NCBI GenBank assembly: GCA_022577435.1
Contig: JAKOON010000004.1
Location: forward strand, 2,937,001 to 3,001,000
Origin: Embiotoca jacksoni
Taxonomy: Eukaryota > Chordata > Actinopteri > Embiotocidae
Direction of reading: 5' to 3'
Length of the DNA: 64,000 nucleotides
The notes under the pieces were generated by a model that saw only the letters and a list, made by a program, of their open reading frames with translations, searched no databases and was not told where the DNA came from. Position numbers and translations under genes: made by a program. The first letter of the stretch is position 1. Each line of letters starts with the position of its first letter. Shown piece by piece: positions 35,384-47,928 of the stretch.

Positions 35384-35389
35384 TTTATT
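35384..35389 (-). terminator. trappc2: trappc2 poly(A) signal
   Basis: AATAAA on the minus strand, 271 bases after the trappc2 stop codon. It is the first clear hexamer in the right place for a short 3' UTR. Confidence 0.55.
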
Positions 35390-35659
35390 CATTATTGGAA
35401 AAGCACTTTTGGGATAAATTGAAGTTTATGCCTTATGTGGATAATCACAACAAGTAGCCGTACCCACATCCCACTTCATGGGGGGGAGGGGATAAATCAA
35501 AACTTTCCATAAGAATTACATCAGACAAAACATTTTATACAAACTCCCATTCGTGTCGAGTACAATTTTGTAAAACAGGAAACGACAGACATCAAACTAG
35601 TGTTTTTAAGTATATACAACAAAGGGACGCGACACATTCAAATCCTTCTGTGAAGTGAT

Positions 35660-37037
35660 CTAACTCAGGAGATGTTTCTTTCCAAGAAACTGGACTTTCC
35701 TCTCAAAAGCTGTCGAGCGGATTGGTGCGTTGATTTCGTAGAATGGATTCATTGCAAACTAGGAAGACAAAACCGATGATTCAATTCAAATGCTGAAGGT
35801 GAAACAGACCAAATATTAATCCCTGTTAATCCAAGTTATTCCAATTATATGCAAGACTACTTACCTTAATGTATAAATCATATACATCGTTAAAAAAGTT
35901 TTTGATTCCATCTTCTTGCCGCACATCATGCAGCATGATGAATCTTATATGTGTGGCCAATAATTAAGGAAAACAAAGCCATGCCAATGAATGGATTGAA
36001 TATGACTAAACAGAATGACGCCTCACTAACTAATCACATTATACTTCAAACTAACATGTCAGGTAACGGCAGTAGGTCTACAACAATTAATTAACAATTA
36101 TTATAACAAAATGATTACTCACAGTCCAAGGTGACATCTTCAAAGTGCTTGTTTTGTTTAACCAACAGAAAGAACTGCTGTAGAAATATTGCTCAATAAA
36201 TGATGAATCAATTTTTCTAAAGTGGTATTTTTCTTTTGATTAATCAACAAACTGTTTGAGATGTACACCTCTGAAATTAGTTCGTAAAACATGACTAAAG
36301 TAGCAATGCAGATGTTTGTCTGTCTTTTCTGTCAGTAACAGCTTTTTAATCCTACATTCAGCTATTTTATTTTATTTTCGTTGATTTAATTTCATTTTGA
36401 TTTGCATTGCCAGACCAGGCACCTGCCTTCATGAGGTTTTCAGCTATCTATTAATTTATGCATTATTCATAAGAAGGAAGGAAGGAATCAAGTGAAATGA
36501 AATCATAAATAGTTATAATGTCCTGCTGCTTTCTCTCACACATGCACACTTGATTTTGGAATAGCAAAGGTGTGCTTTTTTATTTACTCCTGCATGGAAT
36601 AGAAGAAGAAAAAAAGGATATGTCCTGCAGTGACAAAGGCAGAAACAAACCACTCGTTGAACTTGTCCACAGTTTTCAAGTACATACTGTTGGACAGCCA
36701 CATGTTCTCATCCACCAAATCCAGGGCTGCGTGAGCAATGAACTGGTTGAGGTGACGATGGTCATCCTGTGGTGAGAAACGAAAAACAACTCATCGAACA
36801 AGCGATAAAGAATTGACAGAAAATATTATTTCCAATGAAAATAAAGTGCGAAAGTCTCTGCACCGCAGTTTCGTGGTTTTCGTGTTTGGCGCATGCGCAG
36901 TGCGGATCTGCGAGCGGTCCAGGGCTCAATAATGGTCGCGTTACCTTTGATTCAGACTTCCCAGCTGGCAAGAACTCCATCTCAAATACAGGATTATCGT
37001 GATGACCGACCATGACAAAGTAGAAGCTTCCCGACAT
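35660..37037 (-). CDS. trappc2: TRAPP complex subunit 2 (sedlin)
   Basis: Four coding exons on the minus strand: 37037-36945, 36766-36622, 35950-35865 and 35758-35660. Together they give exactly 140 residues, the length of human TRAPPC2. It begins MSGSFYFVMVGHHDNPVFE and ends FLGKKHLLS; the middle has DENMWLSNSMYLKTVDKFNE and FIMLHDVRQEDGIKNFF. TRAPPC2 is a longin-fold core subunit of the TRAPP tether, acting in ER-to-Golgi traffic and collagen export; in humans its loss causes spondyloepiphyseal dysplasia tarda. Introns 1 and 3 are GT-AG. Intron 2 starts ATATCCTT and ends AC, and only that junction keeps the frame (TAG-H-IRF). It is head-to-head with ofd1, 718 bp between start codons, and tail-to-tail with rab9a. 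The gene is too split to appear as one open frame. Confidence 0.95.
35951..36621 (-). other. trappc2: U12-type AT-AC intron of trappc2
   Basis: Read on the minus strand, the donor is ATATCCTTTT directly after GGAC (36622). The acceptor is GGCCACAC just before ATATAAGATTC (35950). A branch-site match TTCCTTAAT lies at 35971-35963, with its A 13 nt from the acceptor. All three features are the minor-spliceosome consensus. No GT-AG choice here preserves the conserved GHIRFIM reading. Confidence 0.9.
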
Positions 37038-37755
37038 GGTTTCCTCCTGTTGTTTTGGCGAAGTTAAACAGCCCCTTCGGAACCAGTTCAAACCAGGCTA
37101 ACGTTCACGGACACTTCCGTCGATTAAAGTCTGGAAGGGATTATTTTTTTTATTTTTTTTTTGTGATACTAAAAGCAAACATGACACGAATAGAAACAAT
37201 GTGAGAATGCAGCGTAAGGACTTATTTAAAATTGATTAAAAAACAAACAAACAAAAAAAAAAACCGACGTTTGTTTACCTGCTTCCTGAAGAGCCGAAAG
37301 AGCAGTCGCGAAGAGATGACGACATAGCCAAGCAGCTAAATGTTTTTTTTTTTTAAATTATTATTATTATTATTTATAGAATCTGTTGTAAAGATGATTT
37401 AAAATCAAAATGGGCTCATGTTGTCTAGTATTGTATTAAGTAACTATTATATTATTAAATGAGGATAAATAAATCACTATTGACATTACGTCATAACTAT
37501 GAGCCTGCGCGTATTTAAACATTTCCGTTGACGGATGTAAATGGACACCTCCTCCTTGAAGGAGACGCTTTCTGGTCGTCAAGCTGCTAACTGGCGAAAT
37601 GACTCTGTTTTTGGAGATGTTCGTGTTATCGGGTGTTAAGAAGAGGAGTGGAAAAAAAAAAACATCTACCACGACTTTAAACGTTGTTTTTAAACGGAAG
37701 GTTTAACTCTCCAGCTCGCTTTTGTTATTAACTCTTCTGTTGGGACTCAGCCGTT
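37038..37755. promoter_or_regulatory. Shared trappc2/ofd1 divergent promoter region
   Basis: The 718 bp lie between the two start codons. It has an ETS-type site (CACTTCCG, 37111-37118) on the trappc2 side and TTTCCGTT near 37522 on the ofd1 side. T/A-rich tracts lie between. No TATA box is convincing. The 5' UTRs of both genes are here, with limits not seen. Confidence 0.55.
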
Positions 37756-40700
37756 ATGTCCTCGTCCAAAGAAGAAGCGTTGTCCCCGGATGAGCTGAGG
37801 AAAAGACTATATCAAACTTTTAAAAATAAAGGAGTACTTGACACACTGAAAGTAAGTAATACAAATAACAAATACAATTATTCGTAGCCATACGAGCGTA
37901 TTCCCAATTTGTCCATTTCAATCTTTGGTTCTTCTTCAGGTTCAGTTGAGAAATCAGCTCATACAGGAACTAAAGCACCCACCTCTCACCGGACCAGAAC
38001 CGGTACCCAGGCCGGTACCTGGGAAATCTGGACCTCTCTTAGTTTCAGCCTGTAACAGCATGGTGGCTGACCATCTGCGTGTGTCAGGGTATGAATACAC
38101 ACTTTCTGTTTTCTACCCTGAAAGTGGCTTTTGTAAAGACAAGGTGTGTATTACTGCTTTTTAAAACATTATTATTATTTTTCCCGTATCGTGAAGTGTT
38201 AGATATATAAAGTGCAGATGGAGATGTTGGTCTTTTGATACATTTCGGCAGGTTTTCGCAAAAGAAGATCTTCTTCAGCTTCTTAAAATTAGTCCTGAAT
38301 CTGCCCTTTACACGTCCCTGGTAATTAATAACGTAAAATACTTTTCTTGAAATAAGAATAGATAAAGACAAAATGAAATTAGTAATAACCTTATTATTTT
38401 TTGTTTACAGTTTTCAAATAAAGACAATACAGATAAAGGTACGTGTAGTGACATGTTCCTTCTAATAAAGCTCCTTCTGCTCCCAGGTCTTGTCCTTAAT
38501 ATATAATGTCTTTGCAGGGTTCCTGATCAGCCTTCTAACACAACTAACACACCATTATACGCACCGCCTGCGCCACGATGCCGACACCCAGACAACCGGC
38601 TCCTCAAGTTATGGAGAGTCTCTTGGTATGATGAACTGATGCCCTGAAATTGACCTTTTTATATTCCAAACTTTTAGACTTTTAAATGTTGTCTTGCTGC
38701 CTTACAGTCGAGAAGATGAAAATGATTGACAAGGAATATGAGCGCTTCAGTTACAGCGAGGGCAAAATGTTTTCATTCCAATCGAAGCTGGCTGCGTACA
38801 GAAAAGAAGCCGAAGCACAGATGGAAGCAGAAATGAAAACAAAGGTATATCTATCCATACACACACACACACACACATATATATATATGAAAAATTAAGA
38901 ATGTTCTCTAGTTTTGTAGTTTTCCATCTGTGGCCCCAATATATTCTTTTCTTTTTAAGATGGAACATTTTAAAGATGTCGAAATCGCAAAGGTGAGAAT
39001 GGAAGAAAAATCTAAATTTCATAACGAATTTGATAAGCTGAAGCAAGAGCTGGGGAGGACTTATGAGTTGAAGGCAAAGCTGCTGATGGACCGAGAGAAA
39101 AATGCCATCGAGCGACTGCAAAAACAACAAGAGGTAAGTTATTGCTCATATGTTGTTGTTCTATGCTGATAAACCTTCAACATGTACACCGGAGTCCAAA
39201 GGTCAGAGACCAGCAGAGTGGACGGCAGTCAATGACAGCTTTGTGATTATTTCCAGGTTTACATGAAAATATGACAGACTGATGATGTGCTGTCAGACTT
39301 TTGGACCCTGATTTTGTTTAATTATGGGAGGCTCTTAACATTACTGTATTCACGTGGGTAATTTCTAGCTGCTTAAACCTAAGACGGTCTAATAGATGTC
39401 GTTATACGTGTCTCTCTTTTCTTTAGATTGAGGAAAAAAACGTCTACATGCAGAGACAATCAGTGCTGAAAGAAATAGAAACACTGCGTAACAGAGAAAA
39501 TGAGCTGAGGATGAGAATGGAGGCTTTTGAAAAGTAAGATCTTTTTTACGGTTTGTTTCTGTAAAGGGGTTTCTAGGCTCTCTCATCGTTGGCACAAGTT
39601 CATAATGAATGTTTGTGTGATGACAGGACTTGTCAAATTCATGAGGAGAAGGTGAAGACGAGTGAAGAGCTGATGAGGAGGAGAGAACTGGCCGTGAAGA
39701 CGATGGAGGACACATACGACCACAGGCTGAAGAATGACCTGTCCAGGTATTTTCATGTTCAACACGTCCAGTTTTGTTTTGACTCACATCCTCATAAAAA
39801 ACAAAACTAAAACATCCCTTTAGTCACACATCCATGCAAGTCTGTCTATTCTGTAAATTCACTACACCTCTTAATTTTAAGTGATTTTTTTTTTTTTTGT
39901 AAAGACTTTCTCATGTGACCAGAGGAGGTCACTGTTGTCTAGCATTAAAGTAAAAACATTCTATACGTAGTCTAAATCTTCATTGTCCATCGCTATCATC
40001 TTTGTCATTAAAATCCAAAAGCTGTTTGAATGCTGTCAGTGAGTTCTAGAGAAAATATGTTCCTGCTGAATAAATGTCCACAAATAAGTTCACACTTTTG
40101 TTAAAAAGTTAATTTCTGGTTTGAATAATTTCGGTGGAAACGTAATTATGAAGATGTTTTGCATTGGTTTAGTTTGCGAAATCTTTTAAATAATTGATTT
40201 AATTTCTTTATAAAATCAGGTATCAGCTTGAGTTGAAGGAGGATTTCATCAAGAGGACAGAAAGACTCAGAGAAAGTGAGAACAGAAACAAAGGTGAGCA
40301 TTTCAAGAAATGCAAGATCAATGCCCGGTGTGCCTTGACCACGTTTACATTTTGTTTACATCATTTTATTCTTCAGTGGAGACTGCTCATATTCAAAAGG
40401 AGTCGACTGTTATTAATGCCAGGGTGGAAGAGCACAGTCGTGCATGTTCAGAGCTGAAGCGGCTGCAGGTAAATCATCCCCTTTCATCCAGCAGTGTTGA
40501 TTTCACCCTCCTCAGTGGGCATGTGGTGAAACGACTCCTGTAACTAAATAGTAACATTTATGTTTTTCACATTTTTAATCATTCAGTGTGATCCTGTAAT
40601 AACTGCATGCTTCACAGTGTGATTCATTTACGTTAATTAGTTCGCCTGCTGTTTTCAAATCTCTGTTCCTTTTTTTTTTTCTTTTTTTTTTTTCTGCAGG

Positions 40701-43700
40701 TTGAGTCAGACACAGCACAGCAGCAGATTTCTCTGCTGACTCAACAGAAGGAGCTGTTGAGGGAAAGACTGGAGACCACGAGTGACTACCCCATCTTGAA
40801 AAGACAGAAAGCAGAGCTGCAGGCGCAGCTGCAGCTGCTGAAGAAACAGCTGGAGGAAGCCCGAGAGGAAAACCGGCTTCTCCGTGCAGGTGAAGAGTGG
40901 CTGCTGTTCCCAAGTACCTCCCAGCTGCATTTTCCCTCTCCAGTTTATACCAATAACAGAATTGGGATTTCCTGTCTCTGGCTGTTCGAATGCACAGCTG
41001 ATTACTCTGTGGTTTGGGAACATGTTCATTACTTCAGAAATGTAATCCTAATCTAAAATCAGTATGTCAGGATATCTGTACTCTTTTTTTTTTTTTTCAC
41101 AACTGATAAAGCTCCTGTGTTGTAGTCAAAGAGCTCGAGTCTGGGCTCATTGTTTGCTGTGAGGCGCAGTGTACTGTGAAGCATTCATGGCCGTCTGTCC
41201 CACTGCCTCTGGCTGAGCTCAGTCTTTCTGAATGTGTCTTGCCTGCCAACGCGGGGCCTCTGCACCGTTTCTGTAGCTTTGCAGACGACCAGTGAGGGAA
41301 GGGGGATGAGAAGTGGAGTGAATGGGAGCAGAGAGCGTAGTGAGCAGAGACAGAGGGCAAACACAATTTTACCTCTCTGAGAGATACAGTATGCTTTGTG
41401 TTTGAGAATGGGGTGAGGGAGCAGTGGGCCTCTTTCCTCATCACTGACAAAAGGAAGCGACAGCGTTGTGTTGTAATCTAATGCCGGACAGATTCATGCC
41501 CAAAATGTGAAATGCAGTATTTTCCCAAATTTACACCTTCGCTCAGAACTACGTCAACAGATCCTGTTTCAGGAGGGAGTTTTCCCACGAGAACAGAACA
41601 CCCTTTGGGACAATGAGCTGTACTTGATGTTGTGACTCTGATAACCCCTCTCTCAGATATGGCCCAGCCGTCCAAAGAGCAAATAGCTCTGCAGATGGAG
41701 CTTCGGAGGCTGCAGAGCGCTCACAGGCTGGATGAGGAGGAGTTTGGCAGCCAGAAGCAGGTGCTGCAGGCGCAGCTCCAGAGTGAGGTCAGCCACATAC
41801 ATCACAGTCCAGTGTGGGAAACTATGTGATCAGTGTTTTTTTTAATACAGTTTTGTATAACCTCTGGAGTATCCTTTCTTGAGTATTTGGCACTTGTCCT
41901 AAAATCTGTGTTTCTGGTGACCTCTATCCTATACTTTGCGCAGGCCTTGTACCAATTGCAAACAATAACTTGTTCTGTGATGTCGTGTCATTTGTTGTGT
42001 GCAGATGGAGCGGTCTGCTCAGCTCAAGGCGCAGCTGATAGAGTGTGAAGAGAAGTCACAGTGGATGGCGAACCATGTAGAGGACATCAAGATGCAGCTG
42101 AGACAAACTCAACAAGGTACCCCGTGATGGCACATGCAATGTTTGCCGTGTCATAGTGTGGCTTGATTCGGAGTGTGTACCTTTGAATCATGTTGGTTCC
42201 AGTAGTTATGTATGATGCAGTTGGTCAAACATGACTTGCAGTCAACTTTGTTTCTGCTTTTTGTAAACAGGCTTTCATTCTGTTCTCAACCATGTCATTC
42301 CATAGACTGTTAAATCTGTAAAAAGGAAAATATTTGGCCCAATTTCAAATGTGTTCCAAATGCTATAATAGGAACTTTTGTAAAAACAAGAAAGAAAGCC
42401 ACATTACAGTAGTAGAAACTGGATTTATAGAAGGTATGGCTGCATGTAAATAGTTCTGGGAAATAGCTTAGCGAACTTTTAGCGCAGATCTTTTATGGTG
42501 GTTGGTTTTCTGTATTAGTGCTCAACGTTCCTCTTCTTTGCTTTTCCTTTTTCCCTTTCATTGTGTGATTCACGCAATCATGGCAGCTCTTGAAAATGAA
42601 GTGCTGCGTAACCCCAAGCCGTCTCTCGTTGACCGCTCCGTGCTGGAGCTCAGCGCCAACAAGCTGGTCCCCCCTGACATCTATGTGGACAGATCTCTGC
42701 TGAGGGCCAGGGTGGGTTATAACAATGATTGTGAAACAGGTGGGCCCTCGCAAGGACACAAGTCAGCTTGGAGCAACTCTCCAGACTCCGACATTGAGCT
42801 GGTGGCTGAAGCCAAGGCTCGGATCATGGAGCTTCAGAAGGAGGCCGAGACTTTAGAGGAGGCCTACAGGAACTACCAGCAGAGGGCAGTGCACTCCACT
42901 ATCTCACACATGCTTCCCCCAAGACCTCTCTCCCCACAGCAAAAATATCCTTCACATCTCCCTGACTCTTTTCTTAGGAAACAAGACTCTCACCATTTAC
43001 ACTCCCACCCAACCCACAGACTCAACATCTCACACAGACCCCTCTCTCCTCAAACTATCCGATCCACCTCCTTGGCATCCTATGGCACCAGAAATGCCTC
43101 ACCACCACCTGCACAGTCAAGAGTGACCTTCTCAGAAGACCACGAGTGGCTCCAGGCTCCAGTTTTCATTGACCACAGTCTCCATTCATTTACTGAACCT
43201 TTGTTCCTAAGAGATGGTCAACCTGAGGATGAAAGGTCTGCTCCATCCAAACGCCTGTCTTCTACTCCGCACTCTTCTCCCAGGAATAAGCTTCAAAAAG
43301 AGATCTTAGCAGGTACCTTCATACAACGTTTTCTCCTGTCAAAACACTTCCCTCCTGAATTTAAAAACATTCACATCAATCTGTCCAAATCGTTACACGT
43401 CAGTCTTTGAATTATGATCCTTCTCCCGCGATGGTGTTTTCTAATATATAGTCTTTGCTCCTATTAGAGGCCGTTTTGTCTCCAGTAGTGTCCCCCCAGC
43501 TGCCGTCTGACAGACAGTTCTCTCGGCCCCCCCGCAATGATGTGGTGACCTTAGGGGACTTTTCCTCCGAGTTCAGCCCACCTCGCAGTCCGCAGCTCAA
43601 GAGCACAGTGCGGGACCAGTCCAGGTACCATCTGGCACAGCTTTGGCAAGGACAATGTGACTTTATTTTATACTCAATTCTTAGAAAGATGGTGAATACT

Positions 43701-45594
43701 AATGCCCTCATGTTTACCCCCGTTCCCTTCAGTCCACCACAGCAACAGCCTGTCTTCTCCAGCTCCGAGTCGTCTCCGGAGCCTGAGAAGATAAACCTGG
43801 AGGATCTCGCAGGGGATTTGTCAGGTACCCTAGACTACTATTTGTTTTTTATTTTCCCCTGTTATTTAAATTAAAACATCATGCCCTCATACATCGTTGT
43901 TACACTGTTTGCATTGCACTTGACTGATACAACTGGCCCAGATTCACTTTCCTAAAACTGGAAAACGTTCAGTGTATTCAGGGATATGCTGCTTAATGCG
44001 AGTAGTGCAGAAGGGTGATCAATTTGCAGTCGCTCCATCTTTCGGTGCAATTTTTTTTTTTTTTTTTTTTTCAAATAAAATGATTTAATATTTGGCGTTT
44101 ATCAATAATTTGAACAAAATTCCAGTAACGAAAATGTGTATCCGGTCTGAAGGCTTTGGATTTTGGATAGGCTGTTTTTTAATGAGTGTGTGACCGGCCT
44201 CCAAAGTGTCCTTTCAGCGGCCTTGCACAATGGTGAAGATGAAGGACAGCTGATTATGTATTCTGTGCCGGTCCTCTGGCCCTGTTGCATTATGGTGGAG
44301 CATAAAAGATCTCTTTGTGCATGTCTCTCTCTAGAGCCCGGCCACATTCCAGAGCTTCTCCTGGACACTGCTGTCCCTCTCTCTGAGGAGGCCCCTGACG
44401 GCCCCGCTGCCCCCCACCCACAGGACCTCCCAGAAGACCCACCGGACTTGCAGGGCCAGGCGGGTGAGTCGCTAGTTCTCCCAGTAATGACCCATAATCT
44501 TGGTTGACCCCAAATGACAAGAACGCCATCATCTACTGTATACGCTATGAATCTGTCACATTTAGCTCATATGGTAGCCAGTCTGCAGTGAATTACTTCT
44601 TAAAACAAAACAAGGTCTAACTCATTTCAGTCCACAATGTTTTCTAGAGATGCCACAAGCTTCAGTTGAATCAGCCAGAGAAGAAGAGGAGGAGAAGGAA
44701 GAAGAAGATGAGGAGCAGAGATGGGAAAGAGAGCGAAAAGAAAGACAAGAGCGAAGGCAAAGACAGCAAGAGGAAGCCAGAGAGAGAGAGCTGCAAGAAC
44801 TTCAACAACTGGAGAAAGAGATGGTAATGATTATCTTACACCAACTTCCAATGAGGAAATTCCTTTTCCTGAACAACTTATTATTGTTTGCTGAGGAAAG
44901 GCAACATGAACTAATGTTGACGGCGTCTCTGTCTAACCAGATTTTGCAGGACGTGGAGCAACTAGAAGAGGAGGAAACGGAGGTCAAGAAAGGAGGAGAT
45001 GAGGAGCAGAAGGAAGAGTCAGATAACAATAGGGATGAGTCTGAAGGTGAAAATCCACTGGAGAAATACATGAAGAAGGTCCTGGAAGCAAGAGAGAAGC
45101 AGCATAAACAGGTGAGCTGCACACACATTTCTCTGATGCCGCTGACTGCAGACTTGTAGCAGCTGCTCTGAGTGATTTGCTTTTTCTTTTCTTTTTTTAG
45201 AGCCCTGAAAGAGAGGAAGCAGAAAACATGAGCCCAGAGGCCAAGAGTTTGTCCGTGGAGAAGGAAGACAGGTAACTTGGCTCGACACAAAATAGATTCG
45301 TGGCTTTATTCATGAATAAAACATCAGAACTCTTCTAATTCAAAAGCTTTGTTGTTACGAGAAGGAAGTTTAATAAATGTATAAATATTCATAATCCTCT
45401 TCCAATAACATTTAATTGCTTTCATGGTTTCTCATCTCCTTGTCTCTTTGATGTTGTGTTTTGTTCTGGATGTTGACTTAATTTAAAGAATACTTAACTA
45501 TTTTTTCTTTTGTTTTTTTCTGTCCTTAACCTGGTTTTGTTTTCCCAGCATTGCAGCATATTCAAACAAGGATGAAGATGATGATTTCTGGTGA
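37756..45594 (+). CDS. ofd1: OFD1 centriole and centriolar satellite protein
   Basis: Twenty-two coding exons: 37756-37851, 37940-38143, 38252-38320, 38411-38438, 38518-38625, 38708-38844, 38960-39133, 39427-39533, 39627-39746, 40220-40293, 40377-40468, 40700-40889, 41657-41787, 42005-42116, 42587-43312, 43468-43624, 43733-43824, 44335-44463, 44648-44823, 44941-45111, 45201-45271, 45549-45594. All are GT-AG; 3210 nt give 1069 residues (human 1012). The N-terminus has a LisH motif (about residues 66-98, core VADHLRVSGYEYTLSVFYPE), followed by long coiled coils rich in Glu, Lys and Gln (exons 6-14). The 726-nt exon 15 has IELVAEAKARIMELQKEAE, matching human OFD1, and a Ser/Pro/His-rich low-complexity part. 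A charged coiled coil (exon 19) leads to NPLEKYMK and an acidic end finishing DDDFW, like human DDSW. OFD1 caps distal centrioles and is needed for ciliogenesis. AATAAA is at 45733-45738. Confidence 0.95.
44824..44940 (+). other. ofd1: ofd1 intron 19: 117 bp, open in frame, possibly retained
   Basis: The donor GTAATG is weak and the acceptor is TCTCTGTCTAACCAG. The length is a multiple of three, both flanking junctions are phase 0 and there is no stop, so retention would add 39 residues. The encoded stretch is hydrophobic (FLFLNNLLLFA), unlike the charged coiled coil on both sides, so splicing is the likelier normal state. Confidence 0.6.
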
Positions 45595-45845
45595 GCTGAT
45601 CGTCCCGGTGTGCTATCATACACTGAATTACACAAGTCTCTCCAGACTTCTACAGTTTTAAGTGTGAAGTCTTTCTTGTTTAAATTTTAAGATTTGTATA
45701 TTGGACTTTTTTGTATTGACTGCATATGTATGAATAAATGTACTTTTTTTTTTTTTTTTAAATGAACTGTACACTACGAAACACTTTTGTATGTAAATAT
45801 TCTACCATGCAAAACAGAAACACTCCCCAACAGACAGAAGTTTGT

Positions 45846-45860
45846 TTTATTTTATTTATT
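45846..45860 (-). terminator. gpm6b: gpm6b distal poly(A) signals
   Basis: Three overlapping AATAAA hexamers on the minus strand, about 110 bp from the ofd1 poly(A) signal on the plus strand. They would end a 2-kb gpm6b 3' UTR. Assignment is by position. Confidence 0.5.
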
Positions 45861-47846
45861 TTCATAAAAACAGTCAACAGGCCAGTTGAGTCGTGTCATA
45901 AAAGGGTGTTTCCAGTCAGACAGGATGCTTGTTGATTGATTGTTGTCCTCCTGGTGATTGATAGATAGCCTTTTCTTTACTTTTTTTGGTTCATTCAACA
46001 GGAAACACAACAGATAAAGATAAGATGTGATGTACATGTCATCTTTCTGCTCGGCCACTGTACACTTGTAGCCTTTCCCACATAGAACAATGCAGGTTTT
46101 ATACAACAGTATCTCAGATACTGTTTTGAACACTGGGCAGCAAGTCACACTAACATACTTTGGCTAAATTTACCATTTATATTTCTATACAGTTGTTTAA
46201 GTGACTGGTGTTGTGACTAATTCTTACTTTTAAGTTGAATTAAAAGTATCAGTAAATCAGGAGGAAGCCCTTGACATTCATAGAAAATTCAGGTATACTA
46301 TCAGGCAACAAAATAATACTCATATACTTTTAAATTGATTAGAATAACCTAAAAACATCTATACCTAATGAGCTACATAACATGGGTTAATCTGTAGCGG
46401 TTAGAAAAAAATAAAGGAAACGGGCAAACACTGCCTACTACTGATGTCAGCATACATGACTGTACATCACTTGTCACTGCAGAAACAGTTGTCTTCATGC
46501 AACAAAGAAACATCAAGTTATCCCTGTAACTCAGCTAATAGCAATAAAAGATTACACGAGTAATAATGTCAACATTATGACAATTGCACATTAAAAACAG
46601 ATGCAATTAGAAAACAATTAAGAGCTTTTCATCTTTAAAAACAACAAAAGAATACTAAAATCCTGACTTGTAATACATTTACATTGTTCACGCCTCATGT
46701 GTCTTAGCTCTGTCAAATGGTAACAATTCACATGGGACATAGTTTTTATTGTTTCATAAGAATTATCAAAATCCAGTCATTTTTGATCATATTGTACTGA
46801 TATTACAATAGACAACTGCGAAAAACTGAATGAGTTATCTCTTCATTGGCAAATATGCATTTTTGTCCTTTTGTCTCATTTAATACAGACCAAAATTTTA
46901 AGATATTAAATATGTTGAATATGACTCATTATTGGCATCGTCCACATATTGAGGAAGTCCTTCTTATGGCATTAACCATACATTTTGCGTTATATAATTA
47001 TGTGCTGTGGAGCTACTTAAATCCATGTTGAGTCTGAGGCATCTTTTTACAGATTTTGAAACCATATTTTATAGAAGGGAGGAGTGTTGTTTGTTCCAGT
47101 TAAATTGTCCATAGGCTCTAGTGCACACCTGAGGTAGTGGTAATGTAGACCATTAATGTTCTGAACGACTTTAGTAGCTGTACAATTGGAAATTAGAATC
47201 TAGAATCAATCATTAACACGCAAAGGCTCATTAACTGAGATGTAATACAGTTAACTCCCCAAGTATTACGGATTCTGTCTTCATGGAGCACATACATATG
47301 AGAATCTGGAGCACAATTTAGAATTTCCTTACTGTTAAGTCAAAATAAAACATCTTTTGTTGATGTGAGTACAGTGTGACACACTAACGCAGATTGGAAG
47401 TAAGGCCTTTCATGTTGTGTAGAATTCATCTGCATTTTTGATTTAAAAAAAATTATAAAAACACATAAAATGTTGTACCTTTACTATAGTTGAACACTGG
47501 CCACAGGGGGTCGGAAGAAAGACAGGGCAAGACGGTAAACAAAATTGTCATTGGAATGCATTGTATAAGAATAGTGCAATGTCTCAAGCTTCCCCAGCAA
47601 AAACTGGCTATACAAATGGCAACAACTACAGCTTTTCCTACAGAGAAATACAGGAACATATAAATGAATGAATGAAACTTTACATAGCAGTTCTGAAAAA
47701 CACTTCCTGGCGAGTTAGTGCAGAAAGCAACACTGATGCATTAGTTTGTTAGGGAGCCTGGTTAGTACTGCTAGTGTCAAGGCAGTTGGCAGGTTATTTT
47801 AGCTGAGCGTTGCCTTGGTCCAAAGCGGCCACAGTGGTTGGCCACA
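45861..47846 (-). other. gpm6b: Probable long gpm6b 3' UTR
   Basis: About 2 kb of AT-rich sequence after the distal alternative stop codon, with no gene on either strand. Mammalian GPM6B also has a long 3' UTR. The assignment is inferred from position. Confidence 0.45.
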
Positions 47847-47922
47847 GTGTGTGTGTGTGTGTGTGTGCGTGTGTGCGTGTGCGTGTGTGTGTGTGTGTGC
47901 GCGTGTGCGTGTGAGTGTGTGA
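47847..47922 (-). repeat. (CA)n tract in gpm6b 3' UTR, directly after the stop codon
   Basis: It is a TG/CG repeat on the plus strand, so the transcript reads mostly CACACA with CG interruptions. It begins 7 bases beyond the stop codon of the distal terminal exon. CA repeats in RNA are known binding sites for hnRNP L. Confidence 0.8.
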
Positions 47923-47928
47923 ATATCC

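Noticed and set aside
41097..41450. 117-codon minus-strand frame in ofd1 intron 12
   Set aside because: No motif and no matching splice or poly(A) signals.
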